47,487 bases of DNA from Bacillota bacterium (GCA_023415205.1 JAEZLR010000032.1:1-47487); one strand, 5' to 3'; shown: positions 1 through 8,318, counted from the first letter of the stretch. The notes: generated by a model not told the origin, from the sequence alone. A program made the numbers and translations.

Positions 1-1
1 T

Positions 2-1075
2 TTTGACCTCATAGCAAATGTAGGTGAGATTTCACGTTCTGAAATAACACAGTTGACTGGTATAAGTGCACCTACTGTTCTCAAGATTACTAATTATTTA
101 TGTGACAATGGTTTTATAATAAACGCTGGAGAGGGGCAGTCAGCACTTGGCAGGAAGCCCCAGATACTAAAATTTAACCCAAACTTTGCATACTCAATTG
201 GTGTTGAGTATGAAGGTGATTATCTCAAAATGGGAATAGTTAATGTTAGTAGCGAGATTATCCTCAAAAAAACAATTCATGTAAAAAACGACTTTGCAGA
301 TGTAATTTCTCGAGTATTAATTGATAACGTCGAAAGCCTGATACATGAGTCCGGTGTACCAAGGAACAAGATTCATGGAATAGGTCTTGGTCTTCCAGGT
401 GCAGTAGATATAGATAATAATGAGATCCGCTTAGGGCCACTAGTAGGCGTTAACAATACCTATCCTTTAAATAGCTTTACTGAAACAATTACACAGGCAT
501 TAAATATGTCAACCTATTTATGCAATGATGTTAATGCAGCTTCAATTGGAGAATACATAACAAGAAAGCTCAAGAATGAGGACCTAGTTTATATATCTTT
601 AGGTACTGGTCTTGGAAGTGGAATTATTCTCGATGGTAAACTTCGTTTTGGCAAGCATTTTAATGCTGGTGAAATAGGTTCACTTATATATGATGATAAT
701 TTTAAAACATCCGATGGTTTACCTGGATCACTTGAATCATTAATAAATATCCAGGCATTGGTTGCGAGATTTAAAGATTTTGATAGCAGAGTAAGTAATA
801 AAGTAAATATAAAAGAGATTATTAATTATATTGCTCCTTATCTTGGTATCACAATACTTAACATAATAAGCATCATCGACGTCAAACAAGTTGTACTTGG
901 AGGATTTATAGTTGACTTATTGGGAGAAGAGTTAGTAAATGAAGTTCTAAAACAATTTCATAAATTATCGGCACTAGATGTGAATATTGATTTGTGCAAA
1001 AGTGATGAACCTGGTATTATTGGTGCATCCCATCTTATTACAAATGAGTACATCAAAAAAATATTCCTATCGTAA
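2..1075 (+). CDS. ROK family transcriptional regulator (5' end outside window)
   Basis: The reading frame is open to the window edge, so the true start lies upstream. The first 50 or so codons are the second half of a winged helix-turn-helix (SRSEITQLTGISAPTVLKI), followed by a ROK sugar-kinase-like fold. Visible ROK motifs are the phosphate-binding LGTGLGSGI loop and the NDVNAA segment with the catalytic-type Asp. The usual zinc site is gone: where ROK proteins have CxCGxxGCxE this one reads GLPGSLES, and the GExGH histidine is replaced (GEIGSL). NagC/XylR-type repressors of this family sense sugars or sugar phosphates. The next gene encodes a secreted carbohydrate-active-looking deacetylase, so it is the obvious candidate target (inference). 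Family assignment is firm; ligand unknown. Confidence 0.9.
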   Translation, partial: FDLIANVGEISRSEITQLTGISAPTVLKITNYLCDNGFIINAGEGQSALGRKPQILKFNPNFAYSIGVEYEGDYLKMGIVNVSSEIILKKTIHVKNDFADVISRVLIDNVESLIHESGVPRNKIHGIGLGLPGAVDIDNNEIRLGPLVGVNNTYPLNSFTETITQALNMSTYLCNDVNAASIGEYITRKLKNEDLVYISLGTGLGSGIILDGKLRFGKHFNAGEIGSLIYDDNFKTSDGLPGSLESLINIQALVARFKDFDSRVSNKVNIKEIINYIAPYLGITILNIISIIDVKQVVLGGFIVDLLGEELVNEVLKQFHKLSALDVNIDLCKSDEPGIIGASHLITNEYIKKIFLS

Positions 1076-1154
1076 TTTTACTTAATTTACCAGATTAACT
1101 TAATATTGCAATAAAGTGTAAGTAACAAAGGTATTTATATTTTATGGCATATTT

Positions 1155-1173
1155 ATTAATAAACTTTATTAAT
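1155..1173. promoter_or_regulatory. AT-rich palindrome, candidate operator of the upstream ROK regulator
   Basis: Two 9-base arms, ATTAATAAA and TTTATTAAT, flank a single C, giving a perfect 19-base inverted repeat. It lies immediately upstream of a weak possible promoter (TTGTTT at 1176-1181, 17 bases, TAATAG at 1199-1204) for the deacetylase gene. ROK repressors such as NagC and XylR bind AT-rich palindromes, so this is a reasonable operator candidate. The region is AT-rich, so chance cannot be excluded. Confidence 0.35.
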
Positions 1174-1260
1174 TATTGTTTTATTTATTCTATGTCTGTA
1201 ATAGTTTTTGGGTCTAAACTTAAAAACTACAGAAAATATATTCAAGAGGAGAGATTTTAA

Positions 1261-3819
1261 ATGAAAATGGGTAAAAAAATCACTCGTGCAATTGCCGCTG
1301 CGTTATCACTAGCACTCGCAGTATCAATTGCAGCACCTATGGATGCTTCTGCTACTAACCTGAACTCCAATGACAGAGGAGCAGAAAAATTGTGGATGGC
1401 AATCAATCAAATAACAGGTGTGTCTACAATAATGGACACCGGTGCACATCCTGATGATGAGCGTAATTCATTATTGGCTTACTGCTTACTCGAAAAGGGC
1501 GCTGAAACTGTTGCACTAATCACTACTTACGGTGCAGGCGGACAGAACGCAATAGGTAGTGAAGCAGGCTTTGCTTATAGTGCTGTTCGTGCTAGAGAGC
1601 TACAAGAAGCAATGGACTTGATTGGCGGAGAACTAGAGATGATCTGCGAAGAGTACGACAACACAGCTATTGACTTCGGTTTTTCTAAGCTAGGTGAAGA
1701 AGCATTAGCTATCTGGGACGTTGAAGAACAAATCAAGAGAACTGTTCGTGCTATCCGTACATACAGACCTGACGTAGTATTCAACTCTGCAAACAATGTT
1801 CTAACTGAACATGGTCAGCACCAGGCAGTTAATATAATCACAGCTGAAGCATTTAAGAGAGCTGCTGATCCAAACGCATATCCAGATCAGATAAAGGCTG
1901 GCTTACGTCCTTATCAGGCAAAGAAGCTCTATGATACTGGTACAGCTGATAACCACACAGCAAAAATGGACTACACCCTGTTTAATGAAATTCTTGGCTT
2001 AACTTATGACCAGTTTGGACAGAATTCACGTTATTTCCATATTTCACAGAGTATGGGTAAAGTAACTGATGTAAGCGCAACTGCTGCTTCATACCACAAG
2101 CTAATAGCAACTTCTTTGGAAAAGAAATTAACTGATAAAGAAGAAGATATGTTTGATGGTATTGAATTGACCTACACTGACCTTGCAGCTAAGTATCATA
2201 AGAATAAGCAAGTTTACAGATTATTAAATTCTCTTCAGGACGATGCTGATGATATAGTTGCTGCATATCCTATTAATTCTAAGGTAACAAGTGCTGCTCA
2301 TGATATGATAGATGATATCAATAAGGGACTTGATACTATAAAGAAATCAAATTTATCCGAAGAAGACAAGTACGATTTAACATTCAGACTCAATACAAAG
2401 CTTGATCAGCTTTATGAAGTAAGTGCACAGAGCTCAAGCCTTATCGCAACTATTACTCCTGCTTCATATGAAGTAGCAAGAGGACAGAGCACAAAGGTTA
2501 CTGTTCAGTTGTACAATGGCGGAAAGAGCGACATTAAGAACCTCAGCGTTAAGCTTAACACTCCAGAAGGCTGGACAGTTTCTGCACCAAAGGTAACTAC
2601 TGCTTCAAAGATTGATTATAACAAAACTATAAAGTTCGAATACGAAGTTTCAATTCCTAAGAATGCAGACTACTACCACCCATATGAAGAAATTCCAATG
2701 ACAGCTACCGTAAGCTATGTTGTTGATGGAGTTACTTCAAAAACAACTATAGAACCTAAAAAATTATTTGCTGTAATGCCTGAATACTCATTACAGTTAT
2801 CACCTGAGAACTATGTTCTCAATACTACTGTTGCAAATTCTACAATCCCTGTAACTGTTGGTGTTAAGTCATACGTTACTGGCAAGACTTCAACAACTGT
2901 AACACTTGATGCTCCAGCAGGCTGGACAGTTGAACCAAAACAAGTAAAACTTGAGTTTACGGGTAACAATCAGAATAAGACTGCTAACTTTACTATTACT
3001 CCACCAGCAAACCTGAAGGATGAAAACAGATATACTATAAAGGCTAAGGCTACAAGCGCAAAGATGGTAAGCGATCAAACAGTACAGGTTATCAGCTATG
3101 ACCATATCGGAACTACTTACTATCTATATGATGCAGCTGTTACAGTACAATCTGCAAAAGTAATTCTACCTGAAGGTCTCAAGGTTGGATACTTTGATTC
3201 AGGTAAAGATGAAGTTTACAAGTACTTAGAGCAAATCGGTATGGATGTAACAGTTATCGGTGACAATGACGTAATGTATGGAGACCTTTCGAAGTTCGAT
3301 ACAATCGTGCTTGGAATTCGTGCTTACAGAGATAGCGAAGCACTCATTACTGCAAACAACAGATTACTCGACTTCGTAGAAAAAGGTGGTAACCTCGTTG
3401 TTAACTACAGCCAGAATAGTGCAGCAGATAAATGGCAACCTAGCTTCGCTCCATATCCGTTAAAGATAGGTTCACCTACTCTTACATGGCGTGTAGTTGA
3501 AGAAGATGCCAAGATGACTATACTTGATCCAAATAACAAGGTATTCAGCACTCCAAACAAGATAGTTGAATCTGACTGGGATGGCTGGGTTCAGGAACGT
3601 AGTATCTATAACATTTCAGAAGCAGATCCAAAGTACACCAAGCTCGTTTCAGCAATAGATAAGGGCTCTGAAATTGTACAGGACGGACAGTGGTTGACAA
3701 CTAACTATGGTAAGGGTGTTTACACTTATACTTCAATAGTTTGGTATCGTCAAATCCAGCAGGCTATGGCACCAGGTGCTTACCGTATGTTCGTAAATAT
3801 TCTTTCACAGAAGCAGTAA
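1261..3819 (+). CDS. Secreted multidomain PIG-L/LmbE-type deacetylase
   Basis: 852 residues with a Sec signal peptide (KK at 5-6, hydrophobic 10-26, ASA near 31). Residues about 55-230 form the PIG-L deacetylase domain: zinc motif AHPDDE (62-67) and the second metal motif HGQH (184-187). PIG-L enzymes remove N-acetyl groups, typically from GlcNAc conjugates. Two NEW3-like beta-sandwich domains follow (about 390-510 and 510-640, each with a GWTV segment), the type linked to carbohydrate-binding proteins. The C-terminal 220 residues resemble a ThuA/class I amidotransferase-like fold (VGYFDSGKDEVYKYLEQIG, FDTIVLGIRAY, GGNLVVNY). The ribosome site AGAGGAGAG lies 8 bases before the ATG. The gene stands alone, ended by a strong terminator. 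Likely an extracellular enzyme acting on an amino-sugar polymer or glycoconjugate; the substrate is not visible. Confidence 0.85.
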   Translation: MKMGKKITRAIAAALSLALAVSIAAPMDASATNLNSNDRGAEKLWMAINQITGVSTIMDTGAHPDDERNSLLAYCLLEKGAETVALITTYGAGGQNAIGSEAGFAYSAVRARELQEAMDLIGGELEMICEEYDNTAIDFGFSKLGEEALAIWDVEEQIKRTVRAIRTYRPDVVFNSANNVLTEHGQHQAVNIITAEAFKRAADPNAYPDQIKAGLRPYQAKKLYDTGTADNHTAKMDYTLFNEILGLTYDQFGQNSRYFHISQSMGKVTDVSATAASYHKLIATSLEKKLTDKEEDMFDGIELTYTDLAAKYHKNKQVYRLLNSLQDDADDIVAAYPINSKVTSAAHDMIDDINKGLDTIKKSNLSEEDKYDLTFRLNTKLDQLYEVSAQSSSLIATITPASYEVARGQSTKVTVQLYNGGKSDIKNLSVKLNTPEGWTVSAPKVTTASKIDYNKTIKFEYEVSIPKNADYYHPYEEIPMTATVSYVVDGVTSKTTIEPKKLFAVMPEYSLQLSPENYVLNTTVANSTIPVTVGVKSYVTGKTSTTVTLDAPAGWTVEPKQVKLEFTGNNQNKTANFTITPPANLKDENRYTIKAKATSAKMVSDQTVQVISYDHIGTTYYLYDAAVTVQSAKVILPEGLKVGYFDSGKDEVYKYLEQIGMDVTVIGDNDVMYGDLSKFDTIVLGIRAYRDSEALITANNRLLDFVEKGGNLVVNYSQNSAADKWQPSFAPYPLKIGSPTLTWRVVEEDAKMTILDPNNKVFSTPNKIVESDWDGWVQERSIYNISEADPKYTKLVSAIDKGSEIVQDGQWLTTNYGKGVYTYTSIVWYRQIQQAMAPGAYRMFVNILSQKQ

Positions 3820-3831
3820 TAATTAGATATA

Positions 3832-3874
3832 AAACAAAAAGAGATGATGCCTTTGGCATCATCTCTTTTTGTTT
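3832..3874. terminator. Strong bidirectional terminator
   Basis: A perfect 20-base-pair stem with a TTT loop. The GC part is GAGATGATGCC/GGCATCATCTC, flanked by an A-rich left arm and a T-rich right arm, so it works in either direction. It ends the deacetylase gene on + and would also end the gene remnant read on - just to its right. Confidence 0.9.
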
Positions 3875-4013
3875 ACTCTAAATTGGTATGAAGCTCATCT
3901 ATCCACTTCAGTAAAGCTCTTCCTTTGAGATAAGCAGCAGATTCTTTTATTCTTCTTATCAAATAAAGCCGTTCACGAACGTTTGAATCGGTTAATTTCT
4001 TCAGTTTTTTGTT
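3873..4013 (-). pseudogene. C-terminal gene remnant, family not recognised
   Basis: On the - strand 46 codons are open and end in TAA (3875-3873) directly at the bidirectional terminator, the normal place for a gene end. The frame is closed upstream by a TAG at 4016-4014 and has no plausible start. The peptide is charged and helical (segments RERLYLIRRIKESAAYLK and WIDELHTNLE). It reads like the 3' end of a gene whose front was lost by deletion or insertion at the border of the accessory region. It could be the tail of a transposase, but I cannot show that. Confidence 0.35.
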
Positions 4014-4117
4014 CTAGAGGTAATACTTTTAATAGCAAAATGGTGTAAAATTTGATGGAAGTATAAAATATCTCGATAAATTGGGTATATATGAAAGGAG
4101 GTGGGGAAGGGCCTCCG

Positions 4118-4158
4118 TGGGCTCGGTTTGTCGGCGTCATGAAAACGAAACGTTAGAT
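4118..4158 (+). repeat. Cassette-boundary-like repeat, copy A
   Basis: This copy aligns with copy B at 4892-4935. Both start TGGGCT, share CGGTT(T/C)GTC, then a GAAAA(A)CGAAA block, and end GT(T/A)AGAT. The last seven bases, GTTAGAT, fit the GTTRRRY core at the end of integron attC sites. It lies 52 bases before the QueG-like gene, and copy B lies just after that gene. The matching 5' RYYYAAC core was not found, so attC identity is a hypothesis. The 77 bases to the left (4041-4117) hold no gene. Confidence 0.45.
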
Positions 4159-4210
4159 GGAACACCTTTGATTCATGCTCTATACTGATTCTATAGGAGA
4201 AGGTTTAACG

Positions 4211-4882
4211 ATGAAGAATGAAATTAAAGAGATCTTTATTCGGTTGGGTTGCGATATATGTGGCGTTACTAATGTTGATAGATTTGATAACGCTCCCAAA
4301 GGATTTCACCCCAGAGACATTTATGAAGATTGCAAATCGGTAATCGTATTTGCAAAGGCAATTCCAAATAGTATTGCAAAAGTTAATCCAAGAATTATTT
4401 ATCAACATTTTAATAATATTGGGCCTATTATACTCGATAGAATTGCATATGAGGCGGCTTTACAAATAGAAAGAAATTATGGATATGCTGTTCCAATCCC
4501 ATCAGATGGCCCATACGAATACTGGGATGAGGAAAAACTAGAAGGTCGTGGGTTATTATCTATGAAACATGCTGCTGTAAATGCTGGTATCGGAACATTG
4601 GGTAAAAATACGATGCTTATAAACAGTCAATTTGGAAGCATGCTTAATATCGGAGCAGTTCTCACAGATCTCGACCTCCCATCAGACCCGTTTGTTGAAG
4701 AGGTATGTATAAAAAACTGTCGATTATGTTTGGATAGTTGTCCGGTAAATGCTTTAGATGGGCAGTATGTAAATCAATCATTATGCCGTACAAATACATA
4801 TGGGAAAAATGCCCGGGGTTTTGATGTCGTAAACTGTAATCAATGCAGAGTAGTTTGTCCAAGGGCTTTTGGGAAGAAATAA
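4211..4882 (+). CDS. QueG-like 4Fe-4S protein (epoxyqueuosine reductase-related)
   Basis: 223 residues; the ATG at 4211 is chosen because GGAGAAGG lies 7 bases upstream. The conserved stretch KHAAVNAGIGTLGKN (119-133) matches the segment AxxAGLGxxGKN of the QueG/COG1600 family. The C-terminus carries a ferredoxin-like arrangement: Cys166, 170, 173, 177 (CxxxCxxCxxxCP), Cys192, and Cys209, 212, 216, enough for two 4Fe-4S clusters. At 223 residues it is much shorter than true QueG (about 380) and lacks the C-terminal HEAT-like part, so it is probably a paralogue rather than the queuosine enzyme. It is flanked on both sides by copies of one repeat (4118-4158 and 4892-4935), as if carried as a unit. 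Confidence 0.75.
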   Translation: MKNEIKEIFIRLGCDICGVTNVDRFDNAPKGFHPRDIYEDCKSVIVFAKAIPNSIAKVNPRIIYQHFNNIGPIILDRIAYEAALQIERNYGYAVPIPSDGPYEYWDEEKLEGRGLLSMKHAAVNAGIGTLGKNTMLINSQFGSMLNIGAVLTDLDLPSDPFVEEVCIKNCRLCLDSCPVNALDGQYVNQSLCRTNTYGKNARGFDVVNCNQCRVVCPRAFGKK

Positions 4883-4891
4883 GAATTGTGA

Positions 4892-4935
4892 TGGGCTGAT
4901 CCGGTTCGTCTTCGACGAAAAACGAAATGTAAGAT
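4892..4935 (+). repeat. Cassette-boundary-like repeat, copy B
   Basis: Second copy of the element at 4118-4158, with an internal perfect hairpin TTCGTC-TTC-GACGAA (4905-4919). It ends GTAAGAT rather than GTTAGAT. The distance between the ends of copies A and B is 777 bases and holds a single gene. Confidence 0.45.
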
Positions 4936-4982
4936 AACAATCGTTATATACTAAACTTATAAAGAAGTGAAGGGATGATAGA

Positions 4983-5408
4983 ATGGCCATAATTACACCA
5001 AATTTCAATTTTGCAGGTCGATGTGAAGAAGCGATCAAACTGTATCAAAAGGCTTTTGATGCAAAGGTTGGTAGTCTATTACGGTATTCGGATGCCAATA
5101 AGTCTGATTGGGATAAAAAACTATCTCCAGAACAAGAAAAATACATATATCATGCTGAGCTTTTTATTGGTGACCAACGAATTATGTTGTGCGATAATCT
5201 GGATGTTAATTTAGTAAAAAGTACGGCTCTATCACTGACTATCACCTTTGATACTAAGGAAGAAGTAAAACGAGCTTATGAAATATTACAAGAAGATAGC
5301 CAGACAATTTACCCTATACAGAGCACATCATACAGTTCTTGTATGGTTGTATTTATCGATAAATTTGGTTTTAGGTGGGGATTGATGACTGAGCAAACAG
5401 AGCGATAA
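4983..5408 (+). CDS. VOC superfamily protein, PhnB/glyoxalase-like
   Basis: 141 residues. The sequence follows the PhnB-like pattern of the vicinal oxygen chelate fold: the beta strand ITPNFNFAGRCEEAIKLY, then FDAKVGSLLRY, HAELFIGDQRIMLCD, and the C-terminal DKFGFRWGLMTEQ signature (122-137). Proteins of this type are metal-binding enzymes or resistance proteins of varied substrate; E. coli PhnB has no proven reaction. The ATG at 4983 follows AAGGGATG. It stands as a one-gene unit between repeat copy B and a palindromic spacer. Family is secure; function is not. Confidence 0.8.
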   Translation: MAIITPNFNFAGRCEEAIKLYQKAFDAKVGSLLRYSDANKSDWDKKLSPEQEKYIYHAELFIGDQRIMLCDNLDVNLVKSTALSLTITFDTKEEVKRAYEILQEDSQTIYPIQSTSYSSCMVVFIDKFGFRWGLMTEQTER

Positions 5409-5409
5409 A

Positions 5410-5476
5410 TTCTTCTGTCACCGTATGCGAGGAGTGGTGGCGCAAACCGAGTTTCTTTGCGGCAGGGTCAGAAGAA
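5410..5476. repeat. Long imperfect inverted repeat between genes
   Basis: TTCTTCTG (5410-5417) is the exact reverse complement of CAGAAGAA (5469-5476), with CACC/GG continuing the pairing and about 50 bases inside. The inner sequence includes CAAACCGAG, whose reverse complement CTCGGTTTG also occurs in repeat copy A. It begins two bases after the stop of the VOC gene. No T-run follows, so it is not a simple terminator. Confidence 0.4.
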
Positions 5477-5573
5477 CTTCATTCAGTTTGGTGCTTGTGA
5501 AAAAGAAATACTAGAACATGTTAGGAAACTTAATAAAGAGGATATAAAAGATTTTGATTGGAAGCCATTATGA
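5463..5573 (+). pseudogene. C-terminal gene remnant
   Basis: An open frame reads QGQKNFIQFGACEKEILEH and continues to DFDWKPL before TGA at 5571-5573. The composition looks like real protein, but there is no start codon with a ribosome site, and the frame runs back into the inverted repeat. It is best read as the tail of a lost gene. Family not recognised. Confidence 0.35.
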
Positions 5574-5599
5574 TTTGCTTGGAGTAAAGTAACCCTAGG

Positions 5600-5617
5600 C
5601 ATGTACTTCGGAATACA
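5600..5617. repeat. Small hairpin in spacer
   Basis: ATGTA pairs with TACAT around C-TTC-G-GAA, giving one bulged base. It lies in the otherwise empty 100-base spacer between the remnant at 5463-5573 and the lipoprotein gene. Such bulged hairpins recur between the genes of this region. Confidence 0.3.
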
Positions 5618-5674
5618 TTTAATTGATAATACTTAGTTGGATTTTTATTTATATTACAGGAAGGGTGTGTATTT

Positions 5675-6544
5675 TTGATAAAACGTTCCTTTTTACTTGT
5701 GCTCGTAATGCTCTTGTTGTGCGCCTGTTCAAGACTGACACCGTACGATAAAGGGGAGGCTGAAAGTTATCCTGTATTCTCATCCTCTTTTCCTAACAGT
5801 ACGCAAGATAATCAAATTACTGATTCGCAAAACGAATCGCCTTCACCAGTACCTACACCAAAACTATATACATATGAAGTTAGTACCAATATCCATGAAA
5901 CCATGCCAGAATACCGTTTTGTGGCAGCAGGTGAAGATATTTTTGTTACAAGCGTAAATGTTTATAATGAAAACGATGCATCTATTCTTTCAATATCATT
6001 TGAGCCAGAAAGCTGCCCAGTTTATCCTGAAATGATGGATACTATGGGTTTGCATATCTCAGATGTGAACTTTGACGGATATAAGGACGTGATCATTCTG
6101 AATTGCTTCCATGGTGCACATGGTAACTCATGGTATGACTGCTGGCTGTGGAATGAGAAAGCATCGGCCTTTATCCATTCGGAATCTTTTGTGAATATCT
6201 GTAACCCCGCTCTCGACCCTATAGAACAATGTATTTACTCAACGGGCGGTTCTGGAGCAGGTTATCAAAGTTGGCATATTTATAAATTTATTGACGGGGT
6301 GTTCACCGTTTCTAACAGCTTAAGTTTTGAAGTGATGTACGACGATATGAGTGGTAATTATCTTGGAATTCAGGTTAAGGAGGAAGCACTTATAGACGGC
6401 AAAATGGATATCGTTAATAATGAGATTATTCATGGAAACGTATCTTTCAATGAAACAAGTTATAGCAATAATGAGCTTTGGCAGCTAGATAATCCACGAT
6501 GGTATGGCGTTGGTGGTCATCATGCCGATAAATGGCTGGAATGA
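5675..6544 (+). CDS. Putative lipoprotein with calcium-loop-like segment
   Basis: 289 residues starting at TTG, chosen because AGGAAGGG lies 9 bases upstream and the signal follows at once. Signal peptide MIKRSFLL to LLLCAC; the lipobox is LCAC with Cys18 as the modified residue. A Ser/Pro/Thr-rich linker (about 35-65) precedes the folded domain. DVNFDGYKDVIIL (near 130) looks like the DxNxDGxxD loop of FG-GAP/VCBS-type repeats, followed by a Trp- and Gly-rich part (GSGAGYQSWHIYKF). An uncharacterised surface protein; a second lipoprotein with a comparable loop is at 9859. Function unknown. Confidence 0.7.
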   Translation: MIKRSFLLVLVMLLLCACSRLTPYDKGEAESYPVFSSSFPNSTQDNQITDSQNESPSPVPTPKLYTYEVSTNIHETMPEYRFVAAGEDIFVTSVNVYNENDASILSISFEPESCPVYPEMMDTMGLHISDVNFDGYKDVIILNCFHGAHGNSWYDCWLWNEKASAFIHSESFVNICNPALDPIEQCIYSTGGSGAGYQSWHIYKFIDGVFTVSNSLSFEVMYDDMSGNYLGIQVKEEALIDGKMDIVNNEIIHGNVSFNETSYSNNELWQLDNPRWYGVGGHHADKWLE

Positions 6545-6738
6545 GTAATAGTCCGGCGGGTGTTAAAGTCATAAAAAACGTTGACATTGTTAACCAGACT
6601 TAGATAGCTAGGATTTTTTGTACTATATCGGTAGAAGAAGTAGAAACGACTTATAGAATAAGAATTAATAGCATGGCTCAAAACATGGGTCTTAAGACAA
6701 GTATAGGCCTATTCATAGGGGAATAGAGGACAATACTG

Positions 6739-7419
6739 ATGATAGACGTGGCAAAACAATGGAACCCAAAACAGGCCTTACTAAATGAGCTAATCCGTAG
6801 ATATGATAGATTTCATGAAGCGATTGACCTATGTTTAGAAATGCATAGGCTGGTACATACCTCTGAGATGTCTGATTGTTCATTTTCGACGTTTGAGGAT
6901 CAGTTATGGGAAGGCCTAGAAGAATCAACAATGAGAATAATGCCAACCGAAAAAGACGTTACTATTGTGTGGAATTTATGGCATCTTTCAAGGATTGAGG
7001 ATTTGGTCAGTAACATTTTAATTGCAAATGATAAACAAGTTATTTATCAGGATAATTGGCTAGAAAAGCTGGAGATAGATATTTGTAATACTGGAAATGT
7101 GATGACGGATGATGAGATAATCAGCTTCAGTAATACAATTAATATCATGGCTTTACGGAATTATAGAATTAAAGTTGGCCAGAAAACGCAAGAGGTAATC
7201 AAAAATATGGGTATTGAAGAACTTAAGATGAAAGTAAAACCTGAGAGAATTAATCGTATTTATTCAGAAGGTGGAGTAGTTGAAGGCTCAAAAGGTCTTT
7301 TAGATTTTTGGGGTAAAAAAGACATTGCGGGATTACTTTTAATGCCAATTACAAGGCATCAAATTGTTCATCTAAATGATTCGTTTAAATTGAAAAGAAA
7401 GCTTTGTGGTAGAAAGTAA
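6739..7419 (+). CDS. DinB-like putative metal-binding protein
   Basis: 226 residues, all-helical in appearance. Three histidines are placed as in DinB/YfiT four-helix metal proteins: His82 in VWNLWHLSRIED and the pair His207/His211 in MPITRHQIVHLND. DinB-family proteins include thiol transferases (bacillithiol or mycothiol) and many uncharacterised members. The ATG at 6739 follows GAGG by 10 bases. The 194 bases before it (6545-6738) hold no gene that I can see. The next gene starts 30 bases after its stop, so the two may be cotranscribed. Confidence 0.65.
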   Translation: MIDVAKQWNPKQALLNELIRRYDRFHEAIDLCLEMHRLVHTSEMSDCSFSTFEDQLWEGLEESTMRIMPTEKDVTIVWNLWHLSRIEDLVSNILIANDKQVIYQDNWLEKLEIDICNTGNVMTDDEIISFSNTINIMALRNYRIKVGQKTQEVIKNMGIEELKMKVKPERINRIYSEGGVVEGSKGLLDFWGKKDIAGLLLMPITRHQIVHLNDSFKLKRKLCGRK

Positions 7420-7449
7420 TATTTAAATTAAATGATGAGGGAGTTCATT

Positions 7450-8109
7450 ATGAGAAGACTTCTAGAAAAAATAAATAAAGCTTCACCGGGTAGAAAGCGG
7501 TTATACTATTCTTTACTGGGTGCTTTTTGTTTAGTAATAGTTACAATATCTATAATGGCTTTCTATTTAGGGAGAGTATATTACATTAAAAACTTTGGTA
7601 TCAACCTTGTTCCGATTAAAAATCACCCTGTTCAGACTTTAAGTTATTATCGGCAAAATGATCCGCAATGGCAGAACATCGAAATTGGTACATCAAAAAG
7701 GAAAATGGGCAGTACAGGTTGCCTGATTTCCAGTGTCTCAACAGCAATATCTCAGCTTGGATATCCAGTAAAACCAGACGAATTTAACTATAAGTTAACT
7801 CAAGTTAATGGTTTTCAAGGAGCTGATTTGGTGTGGTATAAAATTAATGAGGCCTTTACTGATATAGACTACCGTTATAGTCGCATCTTTAATAGTAATA
7901 TGATCGAAAGAGATCTAGAAAAGGGATTGTTGCCTATTGTTAATGTCAAATACCATAAAACCGGTGTTACACATTGGGTTATCATTGTTGGCGCACAAGA
8001 TGGGGAGTTTATTATATGCGATCCATTAGGTGATGGATATTCAACCAAGTTACTTTCTGAGCATGGAAAAGTATATGCTTATCGGGTTATTGAGACGGTA
8101 AAAGATTAG
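7450..8109 (+). CDS. Membrane-anchored C39-like cysteine peptidase family protein
   Basis: 219 residues from the ATG at 7450, which has GAGGGAG 6 bases upstream; the ATGs at 7432 and 7435 overlap that site. One N-terminal membrane segment (19-41) puts the rest outside the cell. The domain matches Peptidase_C39_2: YYRQNDPQWQ entry motif (67-76), catalytic-type Cys91 in GSTGCLISS, His175 in THWVIIVG, and Asp191 in CDPLG. This domain occurs in bacteriocin-processing enzymes and in surface cysteine peptidases. No transporter or bacteriocin gene is adjacent, so the target is unknown. Confidence 0.75.
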   Translation: MRRLLEKINKASPGRKRLYYSLLGAFCLVIVTISIMAFYLGRVYYIKNFGINLVPIKNHPVQTLSYYRQNDPQWQNIEIGTSKRKMGSTGCLISSVSTAISQLGYPVKPDEFNYKLTQVNGFQGADLVWYKINEAFTDIDYRYSRIFNSNMIERDLEKGLLPIVNVKYHKTGVTHWVIIVGAQDGEFIICDPLGDGYSTKLLSEHGKVYAYRVIETVKD

Positions 8110-8181
8110 GAAACGATAAGAATCAGGGAGTATCATTTATCAAACCAAGTGGCACATGGACCTAAAGGCACGGAAGAAGCA

Positions 8182-8210
8182 AATTGTTTACTAAGGAGAA
8201 GTAAGCAATT
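8182..8210. repeat. Palindromic spacer element
   Basis: AATTGTTTACT (8182-8192) pairs with AGTAAGCAATT (8200-8210) with one G-U pair and a 7-base loop. No T-run follows. It lies in the 209-base spacer 8110-8318, in which I see no gene. Confidence 0.3.
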
Positions 8211-8318
8211 CTCTAAGCGAAAACTCAAACTTAATACTATACCGTTTCATGCGTGCTCAAAAGGGAAATAAGCTAATAGCATCAGGTTACAAAGAGAATA
8301 ATTTTTGGAGGTTTACAT

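Noticed and set aside
4211..4882. Calling the gene queG
   Set aside because: Too short by about 150 residues; only the core and the cluster cysteines fit, so it was left as QueG-like.
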